The notes under the pieces were generated by a model. The model saw only the letters and a program-made list of their open reading frames with translations. It made no database searches and was not told the origin of the DNA. Made by a program: the position numbers and the translations under genes. This document shows, piece after piece, positions 1 through 10,919 of a DNA stretch of 64,000 nucleotides. Origin of the DNA: Polytrichum commune (lineage: Eukaryota > Streptophyta > Polytrichopsida > Polytrichales > Polytrichaceae); assembly GCA_950295325.1 (NCBI GenBank), contig OX485806.1, positions 6,448,001 to 6,512,000 on the forward strand, read 5' to 3'. Positions within the stretch are counted from its first letter, which is position 1. Each line of letters begins with the position of its first letter.

Positions 1-693
1 TTCAGAATTTATATATGAGGTTAACCCTAAGTGCTTATGAGAACATGGGGGTTTGAGCGCTTCCTAAGATGGTCTATAAACTAACAACTTTCAGAAAATT
101 TTAGGCATAATGCCCCTTTAACATATGTTGGGATTTTCTAACATAACGAATGATGGTGGCATGAGTATTATTCACTCTACCATAATGAATCGACATTTCA
201 GGTAGGCCATTAAGGTAACCTAGGGCCTACCTCTCCCCCTTTAGAAAGGGGGCTAAGCCTAGAGGCTTTGTAATGTTATAATTTGAGGATATCTTGAGAA
301 TTATTATAAAAGAGAAGTTGGGAGGCACCATCAAAGAATCACATCCATATGGTAAGAAATTTAATCAAACGATTTTGGTCACCTTCTAATGAATATTGAA
401 GTAAAAACTTTCAAAACTCATCAAAATCATATATCTTGATGTTTGATGAATTACTTGACATGCTCACTCAATATTGAAGATGCTTTGGATTTGTGGAATA
501 TAACATTACACAACCCCTTGGCTACATTTTGTGGGACCGTGTATCACATGAGCTGAATTATAATTCAATTTTGGAAGTCCTTGTGTACAAGTTGCATTCA
601 TGCTATGTATTGTGAACTTTTCAACAAGCATCCATAAATGATCAGACTTTGAAATGCGTCAGAGGTTGAATAAATGATCAACAATTCAATAAC
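1..693. other. AT-rich intergenic DNA, no gene seen
   Basis: I see no exon-like reading frame, RNA gene or clear repeat end here. The sequence is AT-rich and resembles the decayed transposon-derived DNA that fills the rest of the window. Confidence 0.5.
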
Positions 694-999
694 AACACTT
701 GTGTTGCATTAGCAAATCCACGATGAAGCATCAACAAATATCTCATCCAAAATGGTACCTACCCTGTTTTAGTCATGGTTATCAAAAGTGATTGTTTTAT
801 GATCCCGTCAATGAATACACATGTCATCCCAATTGTGTTCACAACTAAGTATGGAACATAGTTAACAAACTTCAAAGATGCAATCCAATGTGTTCTAACA
901 TGTGTCTCAATAGTGTTTGTTCTTTGATTCCCATGGAACCACACATCAATCAAATATAGATGTCCTATTAAGAAAAATAACCAAATAACACCCACATAC
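694..999 (-). mobile_element. Family C miniature element, one end only
   Basis: This is a truncated copy of a dispersed miniature element also found at about 22.1, 45.4, 48.4, 51.2 and 51.9 kb. Shared blocks include GTTGCATTAGCAAATC, a stretch reading 'tggttatcaaaagtg', and the right terminal inverted repeat AACCAAATAACACCCACA. The other terminus is missing. No transposase reading frame is present, so it would have been mobilised in trans. The superfamily is not determined. Confidence 0.6.
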
Positions 1000-1030
1000 C
1001 TAAATGGAATCCTTGATGCCTCTCTACCCC

Positions 1031-1936
1031 TAGAGTAGAGGCACCCATAACATATCACTTAAGAGGTTCTATGCCAAATTTAGAGAAATATAAGACAATG
1101 CAAAAATTTCCCATGTAGGAAGACATAAATAAGGAGGATTGCAATTTTTTTTGGTATTTTCATTCCTTTAAATTGATATTTTTATGAATTTTTGAAGCCA
1201 AAAGTTGGCATGAACACATTACCAATGTATGGAGTATGCCATAACCGCTCATTTTGAGACAAATTCCTCCTCACTTTAGCACTAAAAATTGGGGATATGC
1301 GTCATGGCACTATCGATTCCTTGGTGATACCATAATCAAAGTTACAAACTTAGGGTTAGTTTCCATGTAGGCTGCTACACCTGCCAAATTCTAGTGGAAA
1401 TGTAGATACCGTCAAACCATGAAACATGGAACCTTATTTTAACCACATACGAAAAGAAATTACATAAATTATTTGCAACCTATTCGAAACTATGACACGC
1501 TATAGATTCCTGATGGGATCTTGATTGAGAATGGGAGCCTCTATTCTAGTTTGGGACACATCCAACAAAACCAAATGTGAGGATTGATGTATGTGATTTT
1601 GAGTCTTGCAAATTCCTAGATGTTGGATAAGTTTAGGTCAAGGCATCCATAGTCAACTAGGTCCATTTAACTGCTCACTAGGGTCATGCAATGCTGACAT
1701 AGATGAGATCTATAGTAGAGGCGCCTATTCATGATCATGACCCCATCACCAATCTATAGGGTACCAAAAATGCGATCAGTTTGGCACCAAAAGTGGCATC
1801 ACATATGTCTTGGTTTTGAGTGGTAAAGTGAGGAGGAATGAGCGGTTACAACGAGCAATTATGGCATACTCTAAACATTGGTAATATGTTTGGGCCAACT
1901 TTTGGCTTCAAAAATTCATAGTAATTCCAATTTAAG

Positions 1937-1971
<35 letters not shown>

Positions 1972-2086
1972 CAATCCTCCTTTTTTTTTTAATCTTCCTT
2001 GCATGGGAAAAATTTGCACTGCCTTATATTTCTCTAGATATGGCACAAAATCTCTTAAGTGATTGGTTATGGGTGCCTCTACTCTA
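1031..2086. mobile_element. 1-kb fold-back element with long inverted arms
   Basis: The arms are about 250 bp (about 1031-1275 and 1828-2086) and are inverted copies of each other. The outer ends read TAGAGTAGAGGCACCCATAA on the left and the reverse complement on the right. Inside, the arms share blocks around 'gagaaatataag', 'gccaaaagttgg' and 'gagcggtta'. The right arm holds a (TA)n microsatellite at about 1940-1970, absent from the left arm. The loop (1276-1827) contains at 1352-1413 one arm of the hairpin family seen at 58.9 kb. No protein is encoded. It resembles a fold-back transposon or a MITE with very long inverted repeats. Confidence 0.75.
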
Positions 2087-2645
2087 TGTATTTTAGGCAA
2101 ACAAAGTAAAGTTTATGTGGTGACGACTTGAAATTGATTACCCCATAAGAGATTTGACAAATGTTATAACCAAGGAGTAGCATTGAGATGGCGGTTATGG
2201 GTTGACCTATAAATGGACTATGTGCAACCCTAAAATAAATGTACGAAATTTATAGCAATTTTCATATGCATGATTTTAAGAAGAAAACAATTGCATTCTC
2301 CTTAGAATTTGTTTCTCTTTGTAAGAAAAAAAAAATTAATCCCCCGCTATTACTCCTCCTAAATAAACATATGCAAACTCTCTTATTTTATTGGTTATAG
2401 ATGCCTCAGCCGTAATGCTTGGAAACAAACACTCAACCCATGACATCACTGAGATGCTGCCAGGTCATGAAAGTAGAAAGCCAACTTATGGGTGCCACGC
2501 GGTCATGGGCTCATCACGGCCATACGCCCTTCAAACCCCCCCCCCCCCCCCGCTCCCGGCATGCACGGCTCCTCCTGACTCTCAACACAACGCTATCCAC
2601 ATTGCCCTTCGTACCAGCTTCGTCTCTACCGGCCGCGCGATCAGG
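2087..2645. other. Intergenic DNA upstream of the thioredoxin gene, with a C16 tract
   Basis: No gene is seen. A run of 16 C lies at 2536-2551, one of seven G/C homopolymer runs of at least 12 in the window. Base composition rises in GC from about 2500 towards the thioredoxin leader, so the distal promoter may begin here. Confidence 0.5.
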
Positions 2646-2928
2646 GAGATCGACGGCCAGAGATCGCTTTAGGGGATAAACGCCATAGCCACAGAGGGGG
2701 GAGGACGCCATAGCCAAGGGGAGGGGAGGCTTGTATTCCGTTGCTCTCCCCGCGATCCCCCGGTCGCCGTTTTTGCCATAGACAGGTCGACCCACTGATT
2801 TGTGCCCTTGCCGAATTCCAATCGAGTTGTGGGTTTTGCCAATTCGAGTAAAGAATAGGGAGGGAGCGGGAGGCGGGAGAGAAAGAAAGAGAGATACAGG
2901 TACAAGGATTGAAGGTTTTGGGGTAGCG
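2646..2928 (+). promoter_or_regulatory. Promoter-proximal and 5' leader of the thioredoxin m gene (cassette copy 1)
   Basis: GC-rich segment directly before the thioredoxin start codon. From about 2710 it is repeated almost unchanged at 10302 and in diverged form before the Toc75 gene at about 23.0 kb. Such conservation of non-coding DNA between copies marks it as one duplicated unit with exon 1. It contains a purine-rich stretch (GGGAGG and GAAAGA motifs, about 2855-2895) typical of a plant 5' untranslated region. The transcription start cannot be placed. Confidence 0.55.
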
Positions 2929-4959
2929 ATGGCAATGGTGGTGGATGCAGGCGTGGCGGGGGCGATGGCCGCCCCTAGCAGGCAGATTGCAGCTGTCGCC
3001 ACGGCTTCTTCGTCCAGCTCGCCGTGTGTCGTGGGCATGGGCATGCGCTCGTTGCCCGTTTGCCGTGGCCTCAGGAGGTTGAACTCGGGCGTGAAAGTTT
3101 CGTCGCGCGTCGCCGTGCGCTCTATGTCGTCGTCATCGTCATCCCGGGGCAACATCGTCTCCGAAGCCCAAGAAACCGTCACCGGAGGTATCATCTTGAT
3201 TCTTCACCCCTTGTCCTGAACCTACATCTCTCTTATATGAGGTTCTTTTGTGGTGCATTGTGACGCCATAGGAGTACCACGTCGTACCCTTGTTTCGAGT
3301 GTTGACAATCTTTGGAGATCCGGAAATCTCTGTTTCTGCGCACATTGTGCTCCTTCCCTTGTTTTCGGTTGTTGGATTTTTTGGAATACGAAATATAATT
3401 TTTTGGGGAATGTATGAATGTCTGGAGAGGTTATGTTCAGACGGGTTTTGGGTTCAATTGACGTTGTTTAGCATTAAATGGTTGGGTCTTGACATACCTG
3501 AGCATGTGGATTATGTGACTGTTGTTAGGTTCCCGAAGCTCCATGTGGTTGTTTGCCCACATTAATGTCAGTGCCCTTCCAACCTGGGTTCACCCTGTCA
3601 AATCATATACCAGGTTCAACGTGTAGTTGAAAGAACAAACTTGAGTTGGAGTTCTCACAGTGAAATTCGATGATATATGAGCTGTTTGTGATGAATGTAT
3701 GACCTAAGCATGTTATCAGAGGATGCTTCTTCTTCCTTCAAAGTGTACTGTGCGTTATACTCAGTACATTCTAAGAGGACAAGTTTTTTATCGTTTGAAC
3801 ACATGCCACCTCTTTAGTAAGTGTAAGTAGAACTGATCAATGTACATTTTGAGCAAGTTTGTATTCACACCAGCCAGTGCCAGTCACTTAGAATATTGGG
3901 AGTGGAAATGTGGAATTGGGGTTTCGTCAGCCGATTGATAGATTACCCTAGGTTTTTTAATCGATTCACACAAATCGTCATGTTTGTTATTTCTCTTGTT
4001 GTGCTGAGGGACTTGGTTGAGTTTTTAGTTAGATGAGAAGAAGCAACTCCTTGACTCCTGTATTGGGTATCTCGATTCCCTTTCTATGCTTCGGTCACAA
4101 GGATATCTCAGATTGCAATTTCCGTGTGCTGTTTTGTTTGAAAAGTGTGTAGTCAAGTAGTTTCTGACCATACTCATTAGAAGTTGGAAGACAAGATAAC
4201 CTCTTCAGAACAGTAAGCTACATGAATATGAATTACCTTCACACTGAAACTTTCACTTTAGCTGCAAATTCAGGAATTGAGGATGTGCATACTTCACCCT
4301 TTTGAGGTAGGTTGTGAAAGGATCAACTTTGTTAATTCTTTTCTGGTCTTTGAATTTGTGAGGGTTGGTCAAATTCATCCGATAACTCTGTAGCTAGCTG
4401 AAGTATCATAGAAGCGCATATGCAACCTTTCCCAGTGTTATATGACCTTATAGGCCATAGTTCCAGCCCCACACGTAGTGTTGAGCCTCTGCATGGAATA
4501 TTACTTTTCTAATGCGGTTCCATGTTTTTGTTAGATTATAAACCAGTTACTTGTTTAAATTATTGATCTCACATGCACTTAGTTGGAAGAGAATCAAGCA
4601 TGATTTGTTCTGACATTATGTTTTGTGTGCCTGCAGTAGCAGGTGTTGTAGATGAATCTTCATGGGCAAATCTTGTCCTAGAGAGTGACATCCCTGTCCT
4701 GGTAGACTTCTGGGCCCCTTGGTGCGGACCCTGCCGGATGATTGCACCCCTTATTGATGAGCTTGCAAAGCAGTATGCTGGCAAGGTTAGGTGTTTAAAA
4801 CTTAACACAGACGAGAGTGCTGGGATTGCCACGGAATATGGCATCCGTAGTATCCCAACTGTTATGATCTTCAAAGGTGGAGACAAAAAAGATACTGTCA
4901 TTGGTGCAGTGCCCAAGTCTACATTGACAACAACTCTTGAGAAGTACTTGGATTGGTGA
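2929..4959 (+). CDS. Chloroplast thioredoxin m-type, two exons
   Basis: Disulfide reductase of the chloroplast stroma that activates target enzymes with electrons from ferredoxin-thioredoxin reductase. Exons are 2929-3187 and 4637-4959, joined in phase 1 across a 1449-bp intron (GGAG|GTATC ... CTGCAG|TAGCAG), giving 193 residues. Residues 1 to about 80 form a Ser/Ala/Arg-rich transit peptide ending in an EAQETVTG segment, close to the EAQET seen at this place in plant thioredoxin m. The thioredoxin fold follows, with the active site [11 protein letters not shown] (cysteines at about 116 and 119), the cis-proline segment [11 protein letters not shown], and the m-type ending [16 protein letters not shown]. 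The ATG at 2929 is the position conserved in both duplicated copies of exon 1. Length and motifs are normal and I see no defect. Confidence 0.93.
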
Positions 4960-7383
4960 GTACAGAAAAAGGGTTGAGCAGAGTTTTATGGAAATCTTGG
5001 TGGGTCTTGTCTCTAACTTAGTGATTCTTTATAACCCAATGTTCCTTTTATTTTGGTGATCAAAACTGCCTTTGCTTTGTAGATGTTCCATGAAAGTTTG
5101 TTGCACATGTGTATGGGTCATGTAGATGTGAATAGCTGTTGCCACTTGTATGGGACTCTTTATTGTTCATTGGTGTTCGTGGCACTGCTGTTGAAAATGG
5201 TCTACTCGTAATGTCAACCATCTTGTGTGCTTCTGTTCTCTGGTGCTCTGAGAGGGTGCTACAGATAGTGTTATATGGTTTTACTATGCAGACATTTTTT
5301 CTATCATTTAGCCTGTAATGGCATGAAACTTCATTGGATTAGAGATTTTCAGCGGAGCTGATATTTCCTGAAGCTGTTCTTATTAGTACTGATTTGTGTG
5401 AGTAAAGATATTGATATGAATGGAAGTTGTGTATATCAGATTGGAGGTTTGGAAGCCACTTCAAAAAAGTGCTGGAGAGCTTCAGAGGGCCCTGGCTCCA
5501 TAGCTGGGGCTGTGTAGGTAGGCCTTAATGTTAAAAAAATGTACCCCTCTTATGGAGTTTCCAGTGGCCCAAATTTGTCCTTGAGGCTAAATCTTTAGAG
5601 GAGCACTAGTTATACCTGTATGGTACAAGAAAGCCCGTGAATTTTTGTATCTTTGCTTTTAAGATAATTTCTTGCTGAACAAGCCACAAGGAAGTTTTGC
5701 ACTTGTCCTGGTTTCAGATGTTTGAAGTTGGATTTGATTTGCTAGAGTCAGCAGGTGTACTTCTCATTACTGTGAGTCTGTCACATGTGAAAGAGAAAAA
5801 TCTTTGTTATATTTGGGTGACTGGTTGTATATTATCAGGGGTGACAGGCTTGGATGATTTCTTGAACTCGTGAATTCTCAAAGGTCTCCCTTCTTTTGTT
5901 CTGTTTGCACCTGAGGTACAGGAGTCTGCTGGAAGCCCAACTTCTATGGGGGTTACTGATTTATCAATTTGTCTCTCAAACCACCCTCTACAATTTATAT
6001 CAGTGGAAACCAGGAATTGTTTTGAAATGTATGTGTTTCACATCCTTCCATGTTGTGAACTTGAAAACATTGAAGGCGTACCAGTACATTTTTGATGGAC
6101 TCTAGCAAGAAACAATTGGACTGGTATATGCCTTGTTCATAACTTCATGGGATGGTGCAGAAATTCACATCTAAAAGCGCATAACCAGGAATGTTTGTGT
6201 CCATCTTTTTAAAGGAATTTTGAGTACACATTAAATGGATTTGTTTCAGAATTGCAGATGTTGTCCTGTGACCTTAACTATTCTGTAATGCATGGTTAAT
6301 TCTGGGTTGCTTAAGTTCAACGTCTTACATATGTTATAATTGCTCATGGTGTCCTCTGAATGTAAATCTCCTATTACACCACAATCTGCAATATCATGTT
6401 CTCTTCACACAGTGCTAAAAATTACCCAGGAGGAGCAACTGACCTTTAGGTTAAAACTGCTGTGCTATTCTAAATATATTAGTAAAGTTCCTAACTGTTG
6501 TGGGCAGCGAAATTCACACACTGTTAAATTAAATTAGCTAAGCTACATGCCCCAAATCACTGGGCAGTACATAGAGGTTGTGAGCACAAGTAGTGAAACA
6601 CTTTTAACTAATCTACAAAGTTGAATGCATCGTTCAGGATTTTAAGTGTGTAGTGGTTTTCAGACCCTGCGTCAGAAATCAAATTGCTTTGATTTCTCTC
6701 TTGTCTTTTACAGGCAGAGCTGGGAAGAGTTTCTTGACTCATGGAATCATAAAGACTATCTACAATGAAGAAAGACATGCCCACCTGCTGAGCCTAATGA
6801 AGATAAGCTATATTTTTTATCATGTGCACATATTTGTACAAAGGATTCAGTGAAATTCAATAGCAGCCTTTCTTTCATGTCCAAGTCTTGTTAGATAGCT
6901 TGCTTTCTTTCTTTCTTCCTTTCTTTTTTTCGATACATGAGACATTTCATAGGATACATGGTACACAAGACACCACAAAATTTATAAGCCTGGGTGCTGC
7001 GCAATGTATTGTATGCGGGCCTACTGTGGAGCTGGAAGTGCCCACAGACACTTATGGCTGGGAATTGTCTCATTCAGTTAGCAATGACATGTCGCAAACT
7101 GAGATGCAAATGCTGTGACACTTGCACAAAGCTAAGTGGACTTGTTATTCACTTTGACCTCTTACAGCTTTTGCATCTCAATTCCATTTCTGTAATACTT
7201 GCACAAATCCGCGCATGTGGAAGCCGAGCATGATCCAACGGCCGTGGTTGTGCGCATTGTATTGACGCACTTGTTGTTAAGAGCAACAACAGAGGGTTCA
7301 AGGAATATCGTGGGAAGAGCGCATGAGATGCAAAGCATGCTCTTGGTAGTGCAGAATTGTGGTAGGGTGAGTTGCGGCCACCA
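4960..7383. other. Thioredoxin 3' region and intergenic DNA
   Basis: The first few hundred bases after the stop are T-rich and likely hold the 3' untranslated region. Beyond that I see only short chance reading frames, a CT-rich stretch near 6900-6930, and no recognisable protein, RNA gene or repeat end. Confidence 0.5.
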
Positions 7384-7563
7384 CTCTATTTGGGCAACAA
7401 CTTTATTTGAAGGCCAAATGTCTGAGAACAACATTCCCATCCCAGTGTGATCAGACCATCATATTCATATCCTTGGCCTATTCCATTGGTGTAGCACATG
7501 TGGTCGTGCTCTCATGTCAAGAGCGAAGTTGATTGTAACATTGACAACCTAAGAGTCTACATA
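7384..7563 (+). repeat. 180-bp direct repeat, copy 1
   Basis: Begins near CTCTATTTGGGCAACAACT and ends near GAGTCTACATAG. A similar copy lies in the same orientation at 8791-8971, about 1.4 kb downstream. I see no primer-binding site or polypurine tract that would make these the LTRs of a small retroelement, so the origin is open. Confidence 0.65.
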
Positions 7564-8790
7564 GTCGGCATTGACATGCCGCTCGCCGCAATCCAACCTT
7601 CCCATTGGCTCTCAACAACCCTGATACATCCAACATTATCAACCTTCCTTACATCTACCCAATGCCCCAACACCCCACCTATCATATTGCATGGATGATT
7701 GAAAGTTTCCTGCCTTAACAGATAGATAAAACATCAACTATCTCATCCATTATCAAATAAATATCCAATATACTTTCATATTGCATAATTGGGTTTCTGA
7801 TTTTGCAGATTTCTTGCTTAAATTTGGATGAAATATATCATCCTTCAAAAAACTACAAACCCAGAAACACTTCTTTATCCCTCCTAAATCAACTTCAAAC
7901 TCGTATTGTCAATGCCGATAAGGTTGAAAAGCATGGCATTCATCCAGGCCACATGAATTCTCTAAGTTTTTTTTTGGATTTCCATTTGAAGGTAGGGGTT
8001 GAGAAATAGGAACAGAAGATACATACACATATCTGTTAGAGATTAAGCAAGAGGTGAATGTACAAAAATCTGCAATTCAGATGCATTGAATCCTCAGCCA
8101 ATGGAGAAACGTCGAATTTGCAAGAATCTCACACACTTCAGGTCAAGTCATAAATTTCTGATCAAAATTGTTGAGCATTAGCTCTTTATTTCATTGGAGG
8201 TATTGCCTCAGACAACACAAAAAATTCAATACAAAGGGGTTTGGCTCTTAATCAAGGCCATCCCAAAATCAACAAAATCATCTCACCAATTATAAGAATC
8301 AACCTATTGAAGGCCCATCATTTGGCACATCATATTGGGATCGTAGAGAGTAAAATGAAATTTGTCATTTGACATAAAAATTTGAGGTCCTGTAGAAGTA
8401 GGCACTCCCCTTGGCACTTAGTCATTGAAGCAATTCATGGCCTGAAGAGGAACAAAATTTACAAATCCCGCCATTTATGGTTGAGCTTGCACTCGGAACC
8501 GTAGGTTGTGGAACTATCCCCGCAAATAAACTTGCAGAATTTGGAATCACCAGAGGAACATAAACTCTAACTGTTTCAACAAGGACATGGTTGGATTTCT
8601 AAAGTTTCTTATCATACAACTCTACACTCACCAAGTTCTCCAAGATTGTTGAATTCGAAAAATTAGTGTCATAGTTCCTTGCATCCAACTTCGAACCCCA
8701 ATCGCACTGTTGATCCCATAAGTGACCTTCTTCCCTCAAAGTTTTTCATAGGTGAAAGATCGATTACATGCTTATCTCCAATATCTTACA
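7564..8790. other. DNA between the two direct repeats, no gene supported
   Basis: Only short frames interrupted by stops are present. On the minus strand at about 8300-8560 there are short stretches that could be decayed gag-like coding DNA, but nothing I can name. Confidence 0.35.
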
Positions 8791-8971
8791 CTCTATTCGG
8801 GCAACAACTCTACTCGAAGGTCAAACGTCTGAGAACAACATTCCCATCCCAATGTGACTGAACGATCATATTCATATCCTTGGCCTATTTCATTGGTGTA
8901 ATACATGTGGTCATGCTCTCATGTCACGAACAAAGCTGATTGTAACATTGACAACTCAAGAGTCTACATAT
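8791..8971 (+). repeat. 180-bp direct repeat, copy 2
   Basis: Matches 7384-7563 with scattered substitutions; both contain TCATATCCTTGGCCTATT and the phrase GAGAACAACATTCCCATCCC. The spacing would fit a short retroelement or a local segmental duplication. Confidence 0.65.
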
Positions 8972-9889
8972 GACACCTCCAACTGTCTTGACCTCCGCCC
9001 TCTTAACCTAGCTTCTCACATTACTAACTTCCCTCCCCACTGTCCAATTTGTCATCCAAGGAAAGAGATTGTCCCATTTGACGCAAGATGTGCAAGATTT
9101 AGGCTGAAGATTTGCATCCTGGGTTTTCTTCTTTTTTTGGTTCTCCACGAGGATTATACCTTGTAGAGGGTAAGTGCTCTAGTAGTTGAACAAATCTTAT
9201 GATACCTCCAAATGTTTTAACCTAGCCTGCACGAATGCATCTCAAAGCTGAAAAACCACTGAGACTCCAAGTCTAAAGAGATGCTCTGACACAAGAATAG
9301 CAACCTACTGGGCCTCTTGAGAAGCAATGACCATACGTCGAACTTGTTCCTACTGGTGTGGCCTCGCCATTGGCTGGGAATGAGCGCCCTGGGAACCGTC
9401 CAATTAAGTAGTCGGCTAATCGCACGCGTCCATTCAGAAATATAAGAATATCCTCCCTGAGAGAGAGCGTCAACTAAGGCCGTCGATGCGGAAAATTGAG
9501 AGATCTGGACCGTTGGACGTGGAAAGAAGCAATGGGGATGGAAAGAAGTGGGAAGAAGGTGGTGGTACCGTGGCCCGGGGGCGGAGTGGCATCTCGCCAG
9601 AATCATGCGATGCTTGGAGTGGAGCCCTGACAATGGCGAGTTGACGTAGACGCCAAAAGCCGTTGCCACGACTCGGCGACGCCTTTGGCGTGTAATTTCC
9701 GGCCAAAATTGTTTCGAAATTGGTGCAGAATTGGCCGAGTTTGAAGCAATTGGAGAGAATCGGAGGCTTTCGGAGGAGTATTGTGCTCGTTTTGTAGCGA
9801 TCGATCGTGACTTCGAGGTAAGAAGAACGAATTAAGCCCACACCAATACTCCTTGTGAGAGTATCTGAGAGTATATTCATTCATTCCTT
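8972..9889. other. Intergenic DNA with a GC-richer island at about 9300-9830
   Basis: No protein can be supported. The island is less AT-rich than its surroundings and ends in a consensus-like splice donor on the plus strand (TTCGAG|GTAAGAAG, about 9818). It could be a non-coding first exon of the NYN/LOTUS gene that starts coding at about 11.65 kb, whose best upstream acceptor is at 11632. Only transcript data could show this. Confidence 0.3.
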
Positions 9890-10301
9890 GCAAAGTAGGA
9901 AGAAGAAGACTAAGTGAGCCTTTGATTGTGTTTAGAGTCCTTAAAAAAAATTGTTTGGAGAATTATGACTATTGACGGTGGCAAGAACAATCTCGAAAAG
10001 AATTATTGAAGTGGTATCTATTCAGCTTCAATTTCTTTCTCTATGCATCGGCAAAGCAGGAAGAAGAAGACTCGGTGAGCTTCAAATTTGTTAAGAGTGC
10101 TTTGAAGAATTGTTTGAAGTGCTGTTAGAATTGACGGTGGCAAGAACAGTCTCAAGAATAACTATTGAAGTGGGATGACCTTTTGCGACTATTCGGCTTG
10201 AAATGATTTTTTTTATGCATCAGCAAAGTAGGAAGAAGAAGACTAGGTGAACTTCAAATATGTTTGGAGTTTTTGAAGATTTGTTTGGAGAGCTGTGAGT
10301 A
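9890..10301 (+). repeat. Tandem repeat, two full units and one truncated, unit about 165 bp
   Basis: Units start at about 9890, 10051 and 10222, each with CAAAGTAGGAAGAAGAAGAC or a close variant. The first two contain the phrase TTGACGGTGGCAAGAACA. The third unit stops abruptly at 10301, exactly where the truncated thioredoxin-exon copy begins. The junction therefore marks the left breakpoint of that duplication. Confidence 0.75.
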
Positions 10302-10919
10302 TAGCCAAGGGGAGGGGAGGCTTGTATTCCGTTGCTCTCCCCACGATCCCCCGGTCGCCGTTTTTGCCATAGACAAGTCGACCCACTGATTCTGCCCTTG
10401 CCGAATTCCAATCGAATTGTGGGTTTTGCCAATTCGAGTAAAGAATAGGGAGGGAGCGAGAGGCGGGAGAGAAAGAAAGAAAGATACAGACACAGGGATG
10501 GAAGGTTTTGGGGTAGCGATGGCGATGGTGGTGGATGCAGGCGTGGCGGGGGCGATGGCCGCCCCGAGCAGGCAGATTGCAGCTGTCGCCCATTGAACGG
10601 GGAGAACCGGCTGCTACTTTCAGATGAACCGGTTGAGTTTGAGAAATAACTGGTTGAAGTTCAAGACTTCAGGAAATTAACCGGTCACTTTAGAGGAATC
10701 TATAGAATATACCCCAATTTAATGAAGAACAATCGAAAGATGTCAATATGTAACCGGTTGGATTTGGAAACACTCGGACCTCAACCGGATATGCACAAAT
10801 CTTTCCCCGAACACTGTTGTCGCCACGGCTTCTTCGTCTAGCTCGCCGTGCGTCGTGGGCATGCGCTCGTTGCCCGTCTGCCGTGGCCTCAGGAGGTTGA
10901 ACTCGGGCGTGAAAGTTTC
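10302..10919 (+). pseudogene. Truncated copy of the thioredoxin m leader and transit-peptide exon (cassette copy 2)
   Basis: Matches 2710-3093 at roughly 95 percent by eye, apart from an inserted 225-bp element at 10591-10815 and a 6-bp deletion. The copied frame starts at ATG 10524 and encodes the same first residues, [17 protein letters not shown], through about residue 23. It then hits a stop immediately inside the insertion. The copy ends within the transit-peptide coding region (at GTGAAAGTTTC) and lacks the splice donor and the thioredoxin domain. It cannot make a thioredoxin. Its leader lies 0.7 kb upstream of the NYN/LOTUS gene and could supply promoter activity. Confidence 0.85.
10591..10815 (+). 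mobile_element. Family D 225-bp miniature element, MULE-like
   Basis: Inserted in the copied thioredoxin exon and flanked by a 9-bp target duplication with one mismatch: GCTGTCGCC (10582-10590) and GTTGTCGCC (10816-10824). The ends read CATTGAACGGGGAGAACCGG and, on the other strand, AGTGTTCGGGGAAAG, a short imperfect inverted repeat. The interior carries several AACCGGTT motifs. Copies of 224 and 226 bp lie at 22346-22569 and 52655-52880. Nine-base duplications are the mark of Mutator-like elements. No coding capacity. Confidence 0.85.

Noticed and set aside
759-1058. 99-codon minus-strand frame with membrane-like stretch
   Set aside because: It is the translation of a family C miniature element; similar peptides appear wherever the repeat occurs (48.5, 51.2, 51.4 kb).
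2514-3194. Long minus-strand frame over the thioredoxin leader and exon 1 (226 codons)
   Set aside because: It is antisense to the conserved leader and transit exon, has low-complexity composition and no recognisable domain, and arises from high GC.
7384-8971. Complete LTR retrotransposon
   Set aside because: Direct repeats exist, but no primer-binding site, polypurine tract or retroviral-type domains are visible between them.
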